This document shows positions 14,397 through 21,972 of a stretch of DNA of 64,000 bases, in pieces (position 1 is the stretch's first letter; the number at the start of each line of letters is the position of its first letter). The stretch is from positions 558,001 to 622,000 of the forward strand of contig NZ_NKFL01000004.1 of the NCBI RefSeq assembly GCF_002223055.1, given 5' to 3'. The DNA is from Burkholderia sp. HI2500. GTDB taxonomy: Bacteria > Pseudomonadota > Gammaproteobacteria > Burkholderiales > Burkholderiaceae. The notes under the pieces are model-generated. The model saw nothing but the letters and a program-made list of their open reading frames with translations, did no database searches and was not told the DNA's origin. The translations under genes and the position numbers were made by a program.

Positions 14397-16910
14397 GTGA
14401 ATCCCGCATGCATTGAAGCCGTCTCCCGGGCCGCTGGCCGGGCGCTCGCACGCAGCGAGATCGACGAGATCGACAATCGAATCCGCGACACGGCGCGCCG
14501 ACTCGCGCGTCAGGACCGACCGAAGTGGATGGCCATGTCGGCCGATGACCGAACGATGGCGGCGGCCGAGCAGGCGGCGGCCGATATGAAGGCCGAGGCC
14601 GAGCGCACGTATCGGAATGCGCAATTGGCGGCCCTGAAGACGGTGCAGACCGACACGCGTATTGAGCGGGAACTGGCGCACGGCGGCAAGCGCGCGCATG
14701 CGCTCGTCGAGGACATCGTTCGCACGCAGGATAATGCCGCCGCGATCAAAAACGAGTCGATCGGCCAGTTGATGGACTACATCACAGCCGTGAAATCGAA
14801 GGAGAGTGTGGGATTCACGCGGCGTATCGCGATGTACCTGTTCGACGCCGACAATCCGTCGATGACGCGTGACCTGTTCCGCGAAATTTTCGCCAACGCG
14901 GACGGCAGTAGCGGCAATGCAATCGCGCAGAAGGGCGCCCGCGCGTGGCTCGACGTGATCGGCGCGCTGCGCGAACGCTTCAATCGAAGCGGTGGCGACG
15001 TTGGCCGGCTGGACTACGGGTATACGCCACAACCTCACGACTCCGCGAAGGTGCAGGGCAAGGGCGATGACGCCGCGCGGGACGCGTGGGTGAACAAGCT
15101 GATGCCCAAGCTCGCGCGCGACCGATATGTGAACGAAGACGGGACGCTGATGCGCGACGACCAGGTGACGGATCTGCTGCGTGCCGCGTGGGAAACCATC
15201 AGCACGGACGGGCTGAACAAGCTCGAACCGGGTAACGGCGGCATGCCCGGAACCGGCGCGCGCGCGAACCGCGGCAGTGAGGCGCGGCAGATCCATTTCA
15301 AGGATGCCGAGGCTTATCTTGAGTACATGAGCGAGTTCGGCAAGGGCAGCGCGTTCCAGGCGATGATGGGCCACCTCGGCCGGATGTCGAAAGACATCGC
15401 GCTTGTCGAGGCGTACGGGCCGAACCCGAACAGCCAGATGCGCCTGCAGTTCGAGCTCGCGGCGAAGGCAGACGGCCGGCCGGTATCGGATTTGCCGAAG
15501 AGCTTCGGCGTGCGTCCTCAGACGTATTGGGGGCTCGTCAACGGCGAGCTGTCGACACCGGCGAGTGCCCGAGTGTCGAACATCGCGCAGACGATCCGCT
15601 CGATCGAGACGTTCGGCAAGCTGCAGGGGACGCTCATCGCGTCCATCTCCGACCTGCATACGATCGCGGTTACGGCGGGCGTCAACAAGCTGCCGTACTT
15701 TCAACTGCTGCAGGACGTCGGTGCTGCGGCGTTCCACGGCGAGACGAAGGACTTCCTGACGATGCACGGCATCATCGCTGAATCGCTAGCCAGCGAACTG
15801 AATCGCATCTCGGGTGACCTGCTGAACCCGTCTTTGGCCGGGAAGCTTGCCAATTCGACGATGAAGGTGTCGCTGCTGCAGGCGTGGACCGACGGCCTAC
15901 GACGCGGGTTCAGTCTGTCGATGATGGGCGCGATGGGAAAAATGGGACAAACGCCGTGGGAACGGCTGCACAACTACGATCGCACGCGGCTGGAGCGCGC
16001 CGGCTTCACGCCGGAAGATTGGGGGGTGATCAACCGGACGCAACTGACGGAGTACCGTGGCCGTGAATTGCTCACGCCGGAATCGATCCACGATACCGGC
16101 GCGCCGCGCACCCAGGAGGTCGTTCAGAAGGTGCTGTCCTTCATCAACAATGAGGGCGAGACGGCCGTCCTCAATCCCGACCTCGCGACGCGCGGCGTGA
16201 CGACGTGGGGGCTCAAGGCGGGTACGGTGCCCGGCGAGATCGCGCGCGCCGTGATGCAGTTCAAGGCGTTCCCGATCGCGTTGATCTCTCGCCATTGGCG
16301 GCGCATGTTGAGCCTGCCGACCGGCTTCGAGGAAGGGCAGCCGCTGATGGCGAACCGGTACGTGTACGCGTCGTCGTTCCTGCTGTCGTCGGTCCTGCTC
16401 GGCGCGGTGATCACGCAGATCAACCAATTGCGCAATGGGAAGGACCCGATCGATATGGCGCGGCCGAAGTTTTGGCTTCAGGCCGCGGCACAGGGCGGCG
16501 GTCTCGCATTCGTCGGCGACATGCTGCTGCAAGACCCGAACAGTCAGTTCGGATCGCCGGGCGCAAATGCGCTCAAGAGTTTGGCAGGCCCGAGCCTCGG
16601 AGCGCTGTTCGATCTGGTGTACGGGATCGGCATCGGTGGCGTGTACAAGGCCGCCCAAGGGAAGCCGACCGACATCGGTGCGCAGGCGGTCAATCTCGCG
16701 CGTTCGCACACCCCGTTCGTCAACCTCTGGTACGCGAAGGCAGCGATCGATCATGGCTTCATGAATGCCTTGCAGGAGAACCTGTCGCCGGGCTATCTCG
16801 GTCGACAGCAGCAGAAGGCCGCTCAGGAATGGGGGCAGTCGTTCTACTGGGCGCCGCAGGAGCATACGCCGCATCGCGCGCCGGATCTCAGCCATGCATT
16901 CGGAGGGTGA
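14397..16910 (+). CDS. Large phage protein, probable third internal virion (ejection) protein
   Basis: An 837-residue protein starting at GTG with GGAG nine bases upstream. The N-terminal 120 residues are helical; the middle (residues 200-520) is mixed. Near residue 655 there is a hydrophobic helix (YASSFLLSSVLLGAVITQIN), followed by a Gly-rich region (GGGLAFVGDMLLQ, GIGIGGVYKAAQG) that could span or fuse with a membrane. No enzyme motif was found. Its size and position after the SLT protein suggest the third ejection protein of a podovirus-type set. It could also be a partner of another phage's particle. Confidence 0.5.
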   Translation: MNPACIEAVSRAAGRALARSEIDEIDNRIRDTARRLARQDRPKWMAMSADDRTMAAAEQAAADMKAEAERTYRNAQLAALKTVQTDTRIERELAHGGKRAHALVEDIVRTQDNAAAIKNESIGQLMDYITAVKSKESVGFTRRIAMYLFDADNPSMTRDLFREIFANADGSSGNAIAQKGARAWLDVIGALRERFNRSGGDVGRLDYGYTPQPHDSAKVQGKGDDAARDAWVNKLMPKLARDRYVNEDGTLMRDDQVTDLLRAAWETISTDGLNKLEPGNGGMPGTGARANRGSEARQIHFKDAEAYLEYMSEFGKGSAFQAMMGHLGRMSKDIALVEAYGPNPNSQMRLQFELAAKADGRPVSDLPKSFGVRPQTYWGLVNGELSTPASARVSNIAQTIRSIETFGKLQGTLIASISDLHTIAVTAGVNKLPYFQLLQDVGAAAFHGETKDFLTMHGIIAESLASELNRISGDLLNPSLAGKLANSTMKVSLLQAWTDGLRRGFSLSMMGAMGKMGQTPWERLHNYDRTRLERAGFTPEDWGVINRTQLTEYRGRELLTPESIHDTGAPRTQEVVQKVLSFINNEGETAVLNPDLATRGVTTWGLKAGTVPGEIARAVMQFKAFPIALISRHWRRMLSLPTGFEEGQPLMANRYVYASSFLLSSVLLGAVITQINQLRNGKDPIDMARPKFWLQAAAQGGGLAFVGDMLLQDPNSQFGSPGANALKSLAGPSLGALFDLVYGIGIGGVYKAAQGKPTDIGAQAVNLARSHTPFVNLWYAKAAIDHGFMNALQENLSPGYLGRQQQKAAQEWGQSFYWAPQEHTPHRAPDLSHAFGG

Positions 16911-16914
16911 TCGC

Positions 16915-17388
16915 ATGGTCGACAGCGAACGTCTCCGGAAGCTGCGCGCACTTTCCGATTCGTTGGACGGCCACGCCGCGTGTGCGGTGTCCGAGCCGGT
17001 GATCGAACGAGCGCTGGCGCGGAAATCGTCGAGCAGCCGCCCCGGATCGTTACGCGCGGAAGCGTCGTCGGCTCGCAACCTCGCTCATTGCCTGCGACGG
17101 GCGGTTGAAGTCCTGTCGAGACAGGCGACACCGCCGGTGCCCAAGCCGACGGTGTCCGTGATGCCGGGCAATCAGGCCCTGATCGCGATGGGGCTGACGC
17201 GCTGCACCAGCGGAAGCTGGCGGCACGAGCGCGGATTCTCGATCGACCGTCACGACGATGGTTTGTGGCAGGTGTCGGAGGCCGGTGCGCCTCTGGCGCT
17301 CGGTCAATTCAGGACTGCAAGGGCCGCAGCGACGGCACTCGTTCAGCACATGGAGGCAACCGATGGAAGTCTTGGCACGCGTGCGTAA
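16915..17388 (+). CDS. Small element protein, unknown function
   Basis: A 157-residue protein (MVDSERLRKLRALSDSLDGH...). The N-terminal half is helical and the C-terminal half has a strand-rich piece (HERGFSIDRHDDGLWQVSEA). GGAGGG precedes the ATG. It follows the last large virion-type gene by only four bases and its end overlaps the PC4-like gene by 26 bases, so all three are probably one transcript. No family is recognised. Confidence 0.55.
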   Translation: MVDSERLRKLRALSDSLDGHAACAVSEPVIERALARKSSSSRPGSLRAEASSARNLAHCLRRAVEVLSRQATPPVPKPTVSVMPGNQALIAMGLTRCTSGSWRHERGFSIDRHDDGLWQVSEAGAPLALGQFRTARAAATALVQHMEATDGSLGTRA

Positions 17389-17563
17389 GAACGACTCGGC
17401 GGAAATTCGGATCACGCGCGAGATCTACATGGGCCGGCCCGTGATCAATATCCGTTTGTGGTGCCTTCCGGATGGCGGAGGCGAGATGGTGCCGAGCCGG
17501 AAGGGGCTGACCTTCGACGCAGGCAAATGGCCGGAGCTTCTGGAACAGTTGACGCACCGCTAG
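17363..17563 (+). CDS. PC4/p15-like single-stranded DNA-binding protein
   Basis: A 66-residue protein matching the transcription coactivator PC4 fold: RKNDSAEIRITREIYMG, then VINIRLWCLPDGGGEMVPSR and the closing helix DAGKWPELLEQL, i.e. about four strands and one helix. Bacterial and phage members (YdbC type) bind single-stranded DNA as dimers. In a phage element it may aid replication or late transcription. GGAGG precedes the ATG. It is unusual to find it behind virion-type genes. Confidence 0.7.
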   Translation: MEVLARVRKNDSAEIRITREIYMGRPVINIRLWCLPDGGGEMVPSRKGLTFDAGKWPELLEQLTHR

Positions 17564-17584
17564 AGCGGCGCGCTGCCGTTCGCC

Positions 17585-17887
17585 TCACGACTTTCGCAGG
17601 ATGTCGGAGACGGTCGGCATGCGCTGCACGGTGGGCGCCTGGTCGGGCGCGTTGCCCGTGACCTGCGCCCACAGCTTCAACAGCGTGACGCCCGCGTAAT
17701 GCTTCGGCTCGGCGCCGAGGTTGCGGTAGCCGAGCAGCGTCGTGCGCGGGATCTGCGTGTACTGCGCGATCTCGGCGAGGGTAAAGTCGGCCCGCCGCAC
17801 GTCTTCGAGGACGCGGAACCAGTCAACACTTTGGGCCGGCTCGATCGGGCGCTTCGTCGGAGCGGATGCCGAAAGGGACAGCGACAT
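17585..17887 (-). CDS. Helix-turn-helix regulator
   Basis: A 100-residue protein. Residues 30-65 contain a helix-turn-helix (RADFTLAEIAQYTQIPRTTL, then LGYRNLGAEPKHYAG), followed by a helix and a basic C-terminus. The start MSLSLSASAP follows GGGGGAACGCA. It is transcribed against the virion-type operon and toward its end. The roughly 100 AT-rich bases upstream (17888-18000) probably hold its promoter and operators. A role as a repressor of the second recombinase unit is possible. Confidence 0.6.
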   Translation of the reverse strand: MSLSLSASAPTKRPIEPAQSVDWFRVLEDVRRADFTLAEIAQYTQIPRTTLLGYRNLGAEPKHYAGVTLLKLWAQVTGNAPDQAPTVQRMPTVSDILRKS

Positions 17888-18934
17888 TGCGTTCCCCCTG
17901 GGTGGCGAGTGTGGGATTGCGCGAATCACTTCGCGCGCGCACATTTTATATATAACGAGACGAAAACAAGAGTGTCAAATGCCGAAATATCTATGATGTT
18001 TGGAATATTTGGCGACGTTTGCGGAATCTTGAATAACTTTTGGCGTGAATCGGTGACAGCCGCCTACCTCGCGAAAAGCCGAGCGCGTAGGCCATCATGT
18101 TGCAAAGGAGACACAGACCGTTTTCGCCGCCAAAGCGGTGCATCACTTTGTGATGTCGCGGGCACTGGCACGGCACATCATCATGTCCCGCGTGCGTCAC
18201 TCTGTAGACGTGACCGCCATTCTTCAGCGCGAGACGAGGGCCGCTGAAAAATTGTTGCCAAGCGGTACGACCGTCGCTAATCTTGCTTCACACCCCGCCT
18301 GGGTAAGGCATCGACTGAAGTGCGCCGAAACTGATCGGCAATTGTTTGGAAAGCTCGCTCTGCGGGCACGGTGGCTCGATCACCGAATGAATTGAGTAGG
18401 GCCTACACCCAAAATCCGTCCATCGTTTCCTGATGGGCTCGTGACTGCTTCGCCGATAGGTGGAGCCCTCCATCGCCTTTTGCTTCCTGCGAAAGGCACG
18501 ATGTGCAATCCCCGTATGCCGCTCCCGCGGCAATCAATCCGTGACGTGCGCTCCCCAGCGCTTACGCCGTGCCTTGCTGCGTCCGTTTCAATCGTCCCCA
18601 TGACGATTTACGGCGCGCTCGGCCTCGGCGTCTGGAAACTCGTGTCGACTCGCTCGGCACGCATCAATTCGCGCGGTCGGGGCATTGGCGCCCCCGATCG
18701 GTCGCAAAGCCAAAACACGGATCAAACGGGGGAAGCGTCCTCCCGCCGCGTGCCGACCTTCATCGGGTTGATGCGCGCCGGGCTGCGCCAGCTTGCTGGC
18801 GTAGAACGCTCCCAATCTCACCAGGCCGAGGCTCGTGCCCCCGTTTGTTGTCTCCCAGCTGCGTTTGCGCGGATCCGTCCAGCGGGCAGGGAGGCAACTG
18901 GGGTCGAGCCTCACGTCATGGATACAGGGTACGC
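17888..18934. other. 1-kb gap without a confident gene; AT-rich regulatory start
   Basis: 17888-18060 is strongly AT-rich (tttatatataac; aaatat ... atattt inverted pair) and looks like promoter/operator DNA for the leftward HTH gene. An AAGGAG lies at 18109-18114 without a start near it. GCATCAC-ttt-GTGATG (18140-18156) is an inverted repeat. A short frame at 18138-18395 has plausible composition but no ribosome binding site, so it is not called. 18400-18934 holds only frames with atypical composition and appears to be decayed DNA before the second recombinase. Confidence 0.5.
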
Positions 18935-19849
18935 ATGTCGCACAAATCTCTCACGGCCGACCTGTGCCGTGCTGCGCGCGGGGCGCGTGGCAAACAGGCA
19001 AACTTGACCTCCAGCGGTCGGGAGAAGTCGCTCGCGCGTTTCGCGCGGTTTCTGTGGGATATGGGCTTTCAGGTGCACACGACCGGCCAGCTCAAAGCGA
19101 AGCACCTGATTGCATGGTCGAATGACATGATCGCGCGAGGGCTCTCGAATCGGACGGCCGGCAACAACATGTCGCACATCCGAACTGCGCTCGAAGGGAT
19201 CGGTCGACGGCCGTTTGCCGACAAGATGAGCAATGCGGCGCTCGGTCTGTCGGGCGCGAGCCGGGCCGGCACGAAGTGGCCGATGATGCGCGACGAGCTG
19301 GAGCCGTACCGCGCCGCCGTCGCTGCGATCGACCCGGGTATTGCGGTTGTGCTTGAGCTGCAGTTCGAACTTGGGCTGCGAGCGAGGGAGGCGGTTCAAA
19401 GCATCAAATCGCTGGCTGACTGGCGGCGCGCGCTGTCGAGCTCGATCGGGGATGGGTTCGTGACCATCATCCACGGGACGAAGGGAGGCAAGACGCGACG
19501 GAGCCCGCCGTTAGATCGCTTGCGTGCCGCTGAACTGGTGGAGCGGGCGATTGGACTGTCGAACGAGTACGGCGGGAAATTGGTCCGCAAGCCAGATCTG
19601 AAGCGAGCGATGGAGCGTTACCACTATGTCGTGCGCAAGGTCGGCATGGCCGGTGAGCGCGCGCCGCACAGCCTCCGGTACGCGTATGCGACCGAGCATC
19701 TGGAGCGACAGAAGGCCGCCGGCGTATCGCGCCGGGAGGCGGCCGCCGGCGTGTCGACGTGGCTCGGTCACGGGGACGGGCGCGGAACCTGGGTGGAGCA
19801 AGTCTACGGACGCGCGGCGCTCGCCGAAGCGGAGGGGTGCCATGCATAA
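18935..19849 (+). CDS. Second tyrosine recombinase (phage-type integrase)
   Basis: A 304-residue protein. Residues 1-95 are the SAM-like core-binding domain (SGREKSLARFARFLWDMG). The catalytic residues are visible: Arg in LGLRAREAVQ, Lys in HGTKGGKTRR, His-x-x-Arg in HSLRYAYATEHL, His in WLGHGDG, and the nucleophile Tyr in WVEQVYGRAAL. All are present, so it may be active. It differs from the P4-type enzyme at 20110: there is no arm-binding DUF4102 domain. Its end overlaps an AlpA-like gene, giving a possible int-xis pair. It lies tail-to-tail with the other integrase. What it recombines is not known. Confidence 0.85.
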   Translation: MSHKSLTADLCRAARGARGKQANLTSSGREKSLARFARFLWDMGFQVHTTGQLKAKHLIAWSNDMIARGLSNRTAGNNMSHIRTALEGIGRRPFADKMSNAALGLSGASRAGTKWPMMRDELEPYRAAVAAIDPGIAVVLELQFELGLRAREAVQSIKSLADWRRALSSSIGDGFVTIIHGTKGGKTRRSPPLDRLRAAELVERAIGLSNEYGGKLVRKPDLKRAMERYHYVVRKVGMAGERAPHSLRYAYATEHLERQKAAGVSRREAAAGVSTWLGHGDGRGTWVEQVYGRAALAEAEGCHA

Positions 19850-20051
19850 GCACGTCGACTCGCTGCCGCTCAATGGTGTTTCGCGGTGGAATCAGATTGC
19901 GCCGTTCGTGGGTGTGTCGCGCGAGACATGGCGAAAACGGTGCTTGGAAGGGCGCGCACCGCAGCCGATACAGCTGACCGCGCGCTGTACCGTCTGGCGA
20001 AACGACGAGGTGCATCGCTGGCTGGCCGATCCGGTGAGCTATTCCGTGTAA
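19842..20051 (+). CDS. AlpA/Xis-like protein coupled to the second recombinase
   Basis: A 69-residue AlpA-type protein: LNGVSRWNQIAPFVGVSRET, then QPIQLTARCTVWRNDEV and HRWLADPVSY. It is a paralogue of the 7185-7448 protein. GGAGG precedes the ATG and the gene overlaps the recombinase by eight bases, so the two are co-translated. The likely role is recombination directionality factor for that recombinase. Confidence 0.7.
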   Translation: MHKHVDSLPLNGVSRWNQIAPFVGVSRETWRKRCLEGRAPQPIQLTARCTVWRNDEVHRWLADPVSYSV

Positions 20052-20109
20052 GTGAAGGGCCGGCCGGGTAGGGAGGCGGCGATCTCATCCCCGGAATTCT
20101 GCCGGGCTT

Positions 20110-21357
20110 CTATGCGGCTCCAGACGCGGCGGTGATCGGGATGATGTCGGCGCCGGCCCTGAGCCGGTCGAGGTAGTCGGCCCATCGTTGCATCATTTCA
20201 CGGCGATGCGGCAGGTGTGCGGTGCGGTTGTACGCGCGACCGAGCGGATCTCTTACGGCGTGCGCGAGTTGTGCTTCGACGATCTCTGCGGGCACGCCGA
20301 GCACCTCGTCGAGAATCGTTCGTGCCATTGCTCTGAAGCCGTGGCCGGTCATCGTGTCGCCGTCGTAGCCGAGTCGGCGCAGCGCGCCGTTGATCGTGTT
20401 GTCCGACATCGGGCGGTCCTTCGTTCGAACGCTCGGGAACAGGAATCGGCCTGCGCCTGTTAGCGCGTGTAGCTCACGCAGGATCGCGACCGCTTGCGCT
20501 GACAGCGGAACGATGTGCGCGCCGCCCGCCGCTTTGCCTTGTCTGGTGCGCTTCATTCGCGCGCTCGGGATTTCCCATGCGCCGGCGTCGAGGTCGAACT
20601 CTGACCACTCGGCGGCGCGCAGTTCGCCAGGCCGTTGAAAGACCAGCGGGGCAAGGCGCAACGCGCATACGACGGGAAACGTGCCCTGATAGCCGTCGAT
20701 CGCTCGCAGCAGTTCCGCAACCTGCTTCGGATCGGTGATTGCGGCCATGTGCGTTTGCTGTACTGGCGGAAGTGCGCCGCGCAGATCGGCGGTGACGTCG
20801 CGCGTCGCCCGACCGGTCGCCACTGCATAGCGGCATACCTGGCCAATGTTCGCGTGCAGGCGGTGGGCCGTTTCAAGTGCGCCGCGCTTCTCGACACGGC
20901 GCAGCGCATCGAGCACGTCCGGCGGCGCGAGGTCGGCAACGGGTTTGCCGCCGATCCACGGAAATGCGTCGACTTCCAGTCGGCGCAGGATGCGGGCCGC
21001 GTGGCTCTCGGACCAAGACGGCGCGTACTTTGCATGCCACTCTCGCGCGACAGCCTCGAACGAGTTTTCCGCGTTGAGGCGCTGGCTGCGCTTCTCGGCC
21101 TTCTTCACCTCGCCCGGGTCGATCCCCGCCGCCAGCTTGTCGCGCGCGGCGTCGCGCCGCTTGCGCGCCTCGATGAGAGGCACGGCCGGATAGGTGCCGA
21201 GCGCAAGGCTCTTCTCTTTTCCGCCGAATCGGTACTTGAGCACCCAACGCTTATTGCCGGTCGGTTTGATGAGCAGGAATAGGCCTCCGCCGTCGAAAAG
21301 TTTCTGTTGCTTGTCGGTCGGCTTGGTGTTGCGGATCGTGATGTCGGTGAGGGCCAT
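20110..21357 (-). CDS. P4-type tyrosine integrase (ssrA-specific)
   Basis: A 415-residue integrase. Residues 1-85 are the arm-binding DUF4102 domain (LTDITIRNTKPTDKQQKLFD, then GTYPAVPLIEARKRRDAAR). The catalytic set is complete: Arg in FQRPGELRAAEW, Lys in the RMKRTRQGKA region, HGFRAMART, His in QLAHAVRD, and the nucleophile Tyr in GRAYNRTAHL. Its start is 200 bases from the ssrA 3' end and it reads in the ssrA direction, the standard layout for P4-type islands. The arm sites at 21397-21456 lie directly before its ATG, so it may control its own expression. Confidence 0.92.
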   Translation of the reverse strand: MALTDITIRNTKPTDKQQKLFDGGGLFLLIKPTGNKRWVLKYRFGGKEKSLALGTYPAVPLIEARKRRDAARDKLAAGIDPGEVKKAEKRSQRLNAENSFEAVAREWHAKYAPSWSESHAARILRRLEVDAFPWIGGKPVADLAPPDVLDALRRVEKRGALETAHRLHANIGQVCRYAVATGRATRDVTADLRGALPPVQQTHMAAITDPKQVAELLRAIDGYQGTFPVVCALRLAPLVFQRPGELRAAEWSEFDLDAGAWEIPSARMKRTRQGKAAGGAHIVPLSAQAVAILRELHALTGAGRFLFPSVRTKDRPMSDNTINGALRRLGYDGDTMTGHGFRAMARTILDEVLGVPAEIVEAQLAHAVRDPLGRAYNRTAHLPHRREMMQRWADYLDRLRAGADIIPITAASGAA

Positions 21358-21396
21358 ATGCGCTCTCTTGTGCAGGGGGCTTCCAGCGAGGCGATC

Positions 21397-21456
21397 GGGG
21401 GTTCTCGATCAGAATTTCCGGGGAGAACCCCCGCGAGGACCCCCGGTTGGGGGTTG
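21397..21456. repeat. Arm-type integrase sites, right end
   Basis: AGAACCCCC occurs inverted at 21397-21405 and direct at 21424-21432, with related AGGACCCCC at 21436-21444 and GGGGGTTG at 21449-21456. They lie between the integrase start and the ssrA att core, and share the 9-mer with the left arms at 3461-3481. Confidence 0.6.
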
Positions 21457-21489
21457 CTGTCAGTTGGAGAAGCTTGCGGAAGTTTGCAA

Positions 21490-21523
21490 CAAAAAACCCC
21501 GCGAAGCTAGGCTTGGCGGGGCT
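21490..21523 (-). terminator. Present terminator of ssrA, supplied by the element
   Basis: On the minus strand GCCCCGC pairs with GCGGGGT, followed by TTTTT. It lies 36 bases beyond the ssrA 3' end, inside the element, and probably replaces the terminator now at 3333-3366. Confidence 0.75.
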
Positions 21524-21555
21524 CTCTGGTCAAACGTTGGAGACGTTTGGCGGGT

Positions 21556-21573
21556 ATTTGGTGGAGGCGGCGG
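21556..21573. repeat. Right att core within the ssrA 3' end
   Basis: ATTTGGTGGAGGCGGCGG covers the last 15 bases of ssrA (including CCA on the minus strand) and three bases beyond. The degenerate partner is at 3384-3400. Insertion here keeps the tmRNA 3' end intact. Confidence 0.65.
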
Positions 21574-21928
21574 GAATCGAACCCGCGTCCAGAAGCGCTC
21601 CACGACTAGTTCTACATGTTTAGTTCAGTCATTTGATTTAACCGCAGCGACGCGGACGAACACGCTGCACTACGGCGATTCGCTAGGTTTTCGACCCTGG
21701 CGTCGCGACGCCGACAGGGCTTAACTGACGTAAATGACCTCTGGCGGTATTGCTACCGGTCTTGCGACACTAGCCCGTCAGTGAACTAGGCAGAGGACGG
21801 CGGCCCTTAGGCTGCCAGTGCGAACGTATCGTCGTTTGCAGTTACGATTTTCCCATTGATTAACGAGGTGACGGGTCCTCGACATGCCCTAGCCGCTTCA
21901 CAACCCCTGTCGAAACCAGGTCGCCCCC
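21559..21928 (-). ncRNA. ssrA: tmRNA (ssrA), one-piece
   Basis: A 370-base tmRNA. The 5' end GGGGGCGACC pairs with the 3' CGCCTCC-ACCA to form the acceptor stem, and the TPsiC-like arm GCGGGTTCGATTCCCGC is intact. The tag frame (21839-21807) encodes ANDDTFALAA followed by TAA. It frees stalled ribosomes together with SmpB. The last 15 bases are also the integration site of the element to the left, which restores them exactly, so the RNA should stay functional. Confidence 0.97.
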
Positions 21929-21944
21929 GCGGATAAGATCAATC

Positions 21945-21972
21945 ATTATAGCCCAACATCGCGCAGCAGTTC
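21945..21972 (-). promoter_or_regulatory. ssrA promoter overlapping the end of gph
   Basis: A perfect TATAAT (21950-21945, minus strand) overlaps the gph stop codon, with a weak -35 (GAACTG, 21972-21967) after a 16-base spacer. The start of transcription would lie about 10 bases before the mature 5' end, as expected if RNase P trims the leader. Confidence 0.65.

Larger units (their letters stand above)
3384..21573. mobile_element. 18.2-kb ssrA-integrated prophage remnant or phage satellite
   Basis: The element lies between the ssrA 3' end and a degenerate copy of it. The P4-type integrase gene (20110-21357) is next to ssrA and in the same orientation, as usual for elements that use tRNA or tmRNA 3' ends. 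Contents in order: NRPS relic, AlpA-like protein, two minus-strand genes, C4 RNA with an early operon, DUF1376-like and helicase replication genes, three ejection-type virion proteins, two small genes including a PC4-like protein, a minus-strand HTH gene, a second recombinase with an AlpA-like partner, and the integrase. I found no terminase, portal, capsid, tail, holin or endolysin gene outside the SLT domain of the 12096-14393 protein. Confidence 0.85.

Noticed and set aside
18138..18395. Possible 85-codon gene in the gap before the second recombinase
   Set aside because: No ribosome binding site at any start and no recognised domain; not enough evidence.
21194..21724. A 176-codon plus-strand frame over the att region and ssrA
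   Set aside because: It overlaps integrase and tmRNA, both certain, on the other strand.
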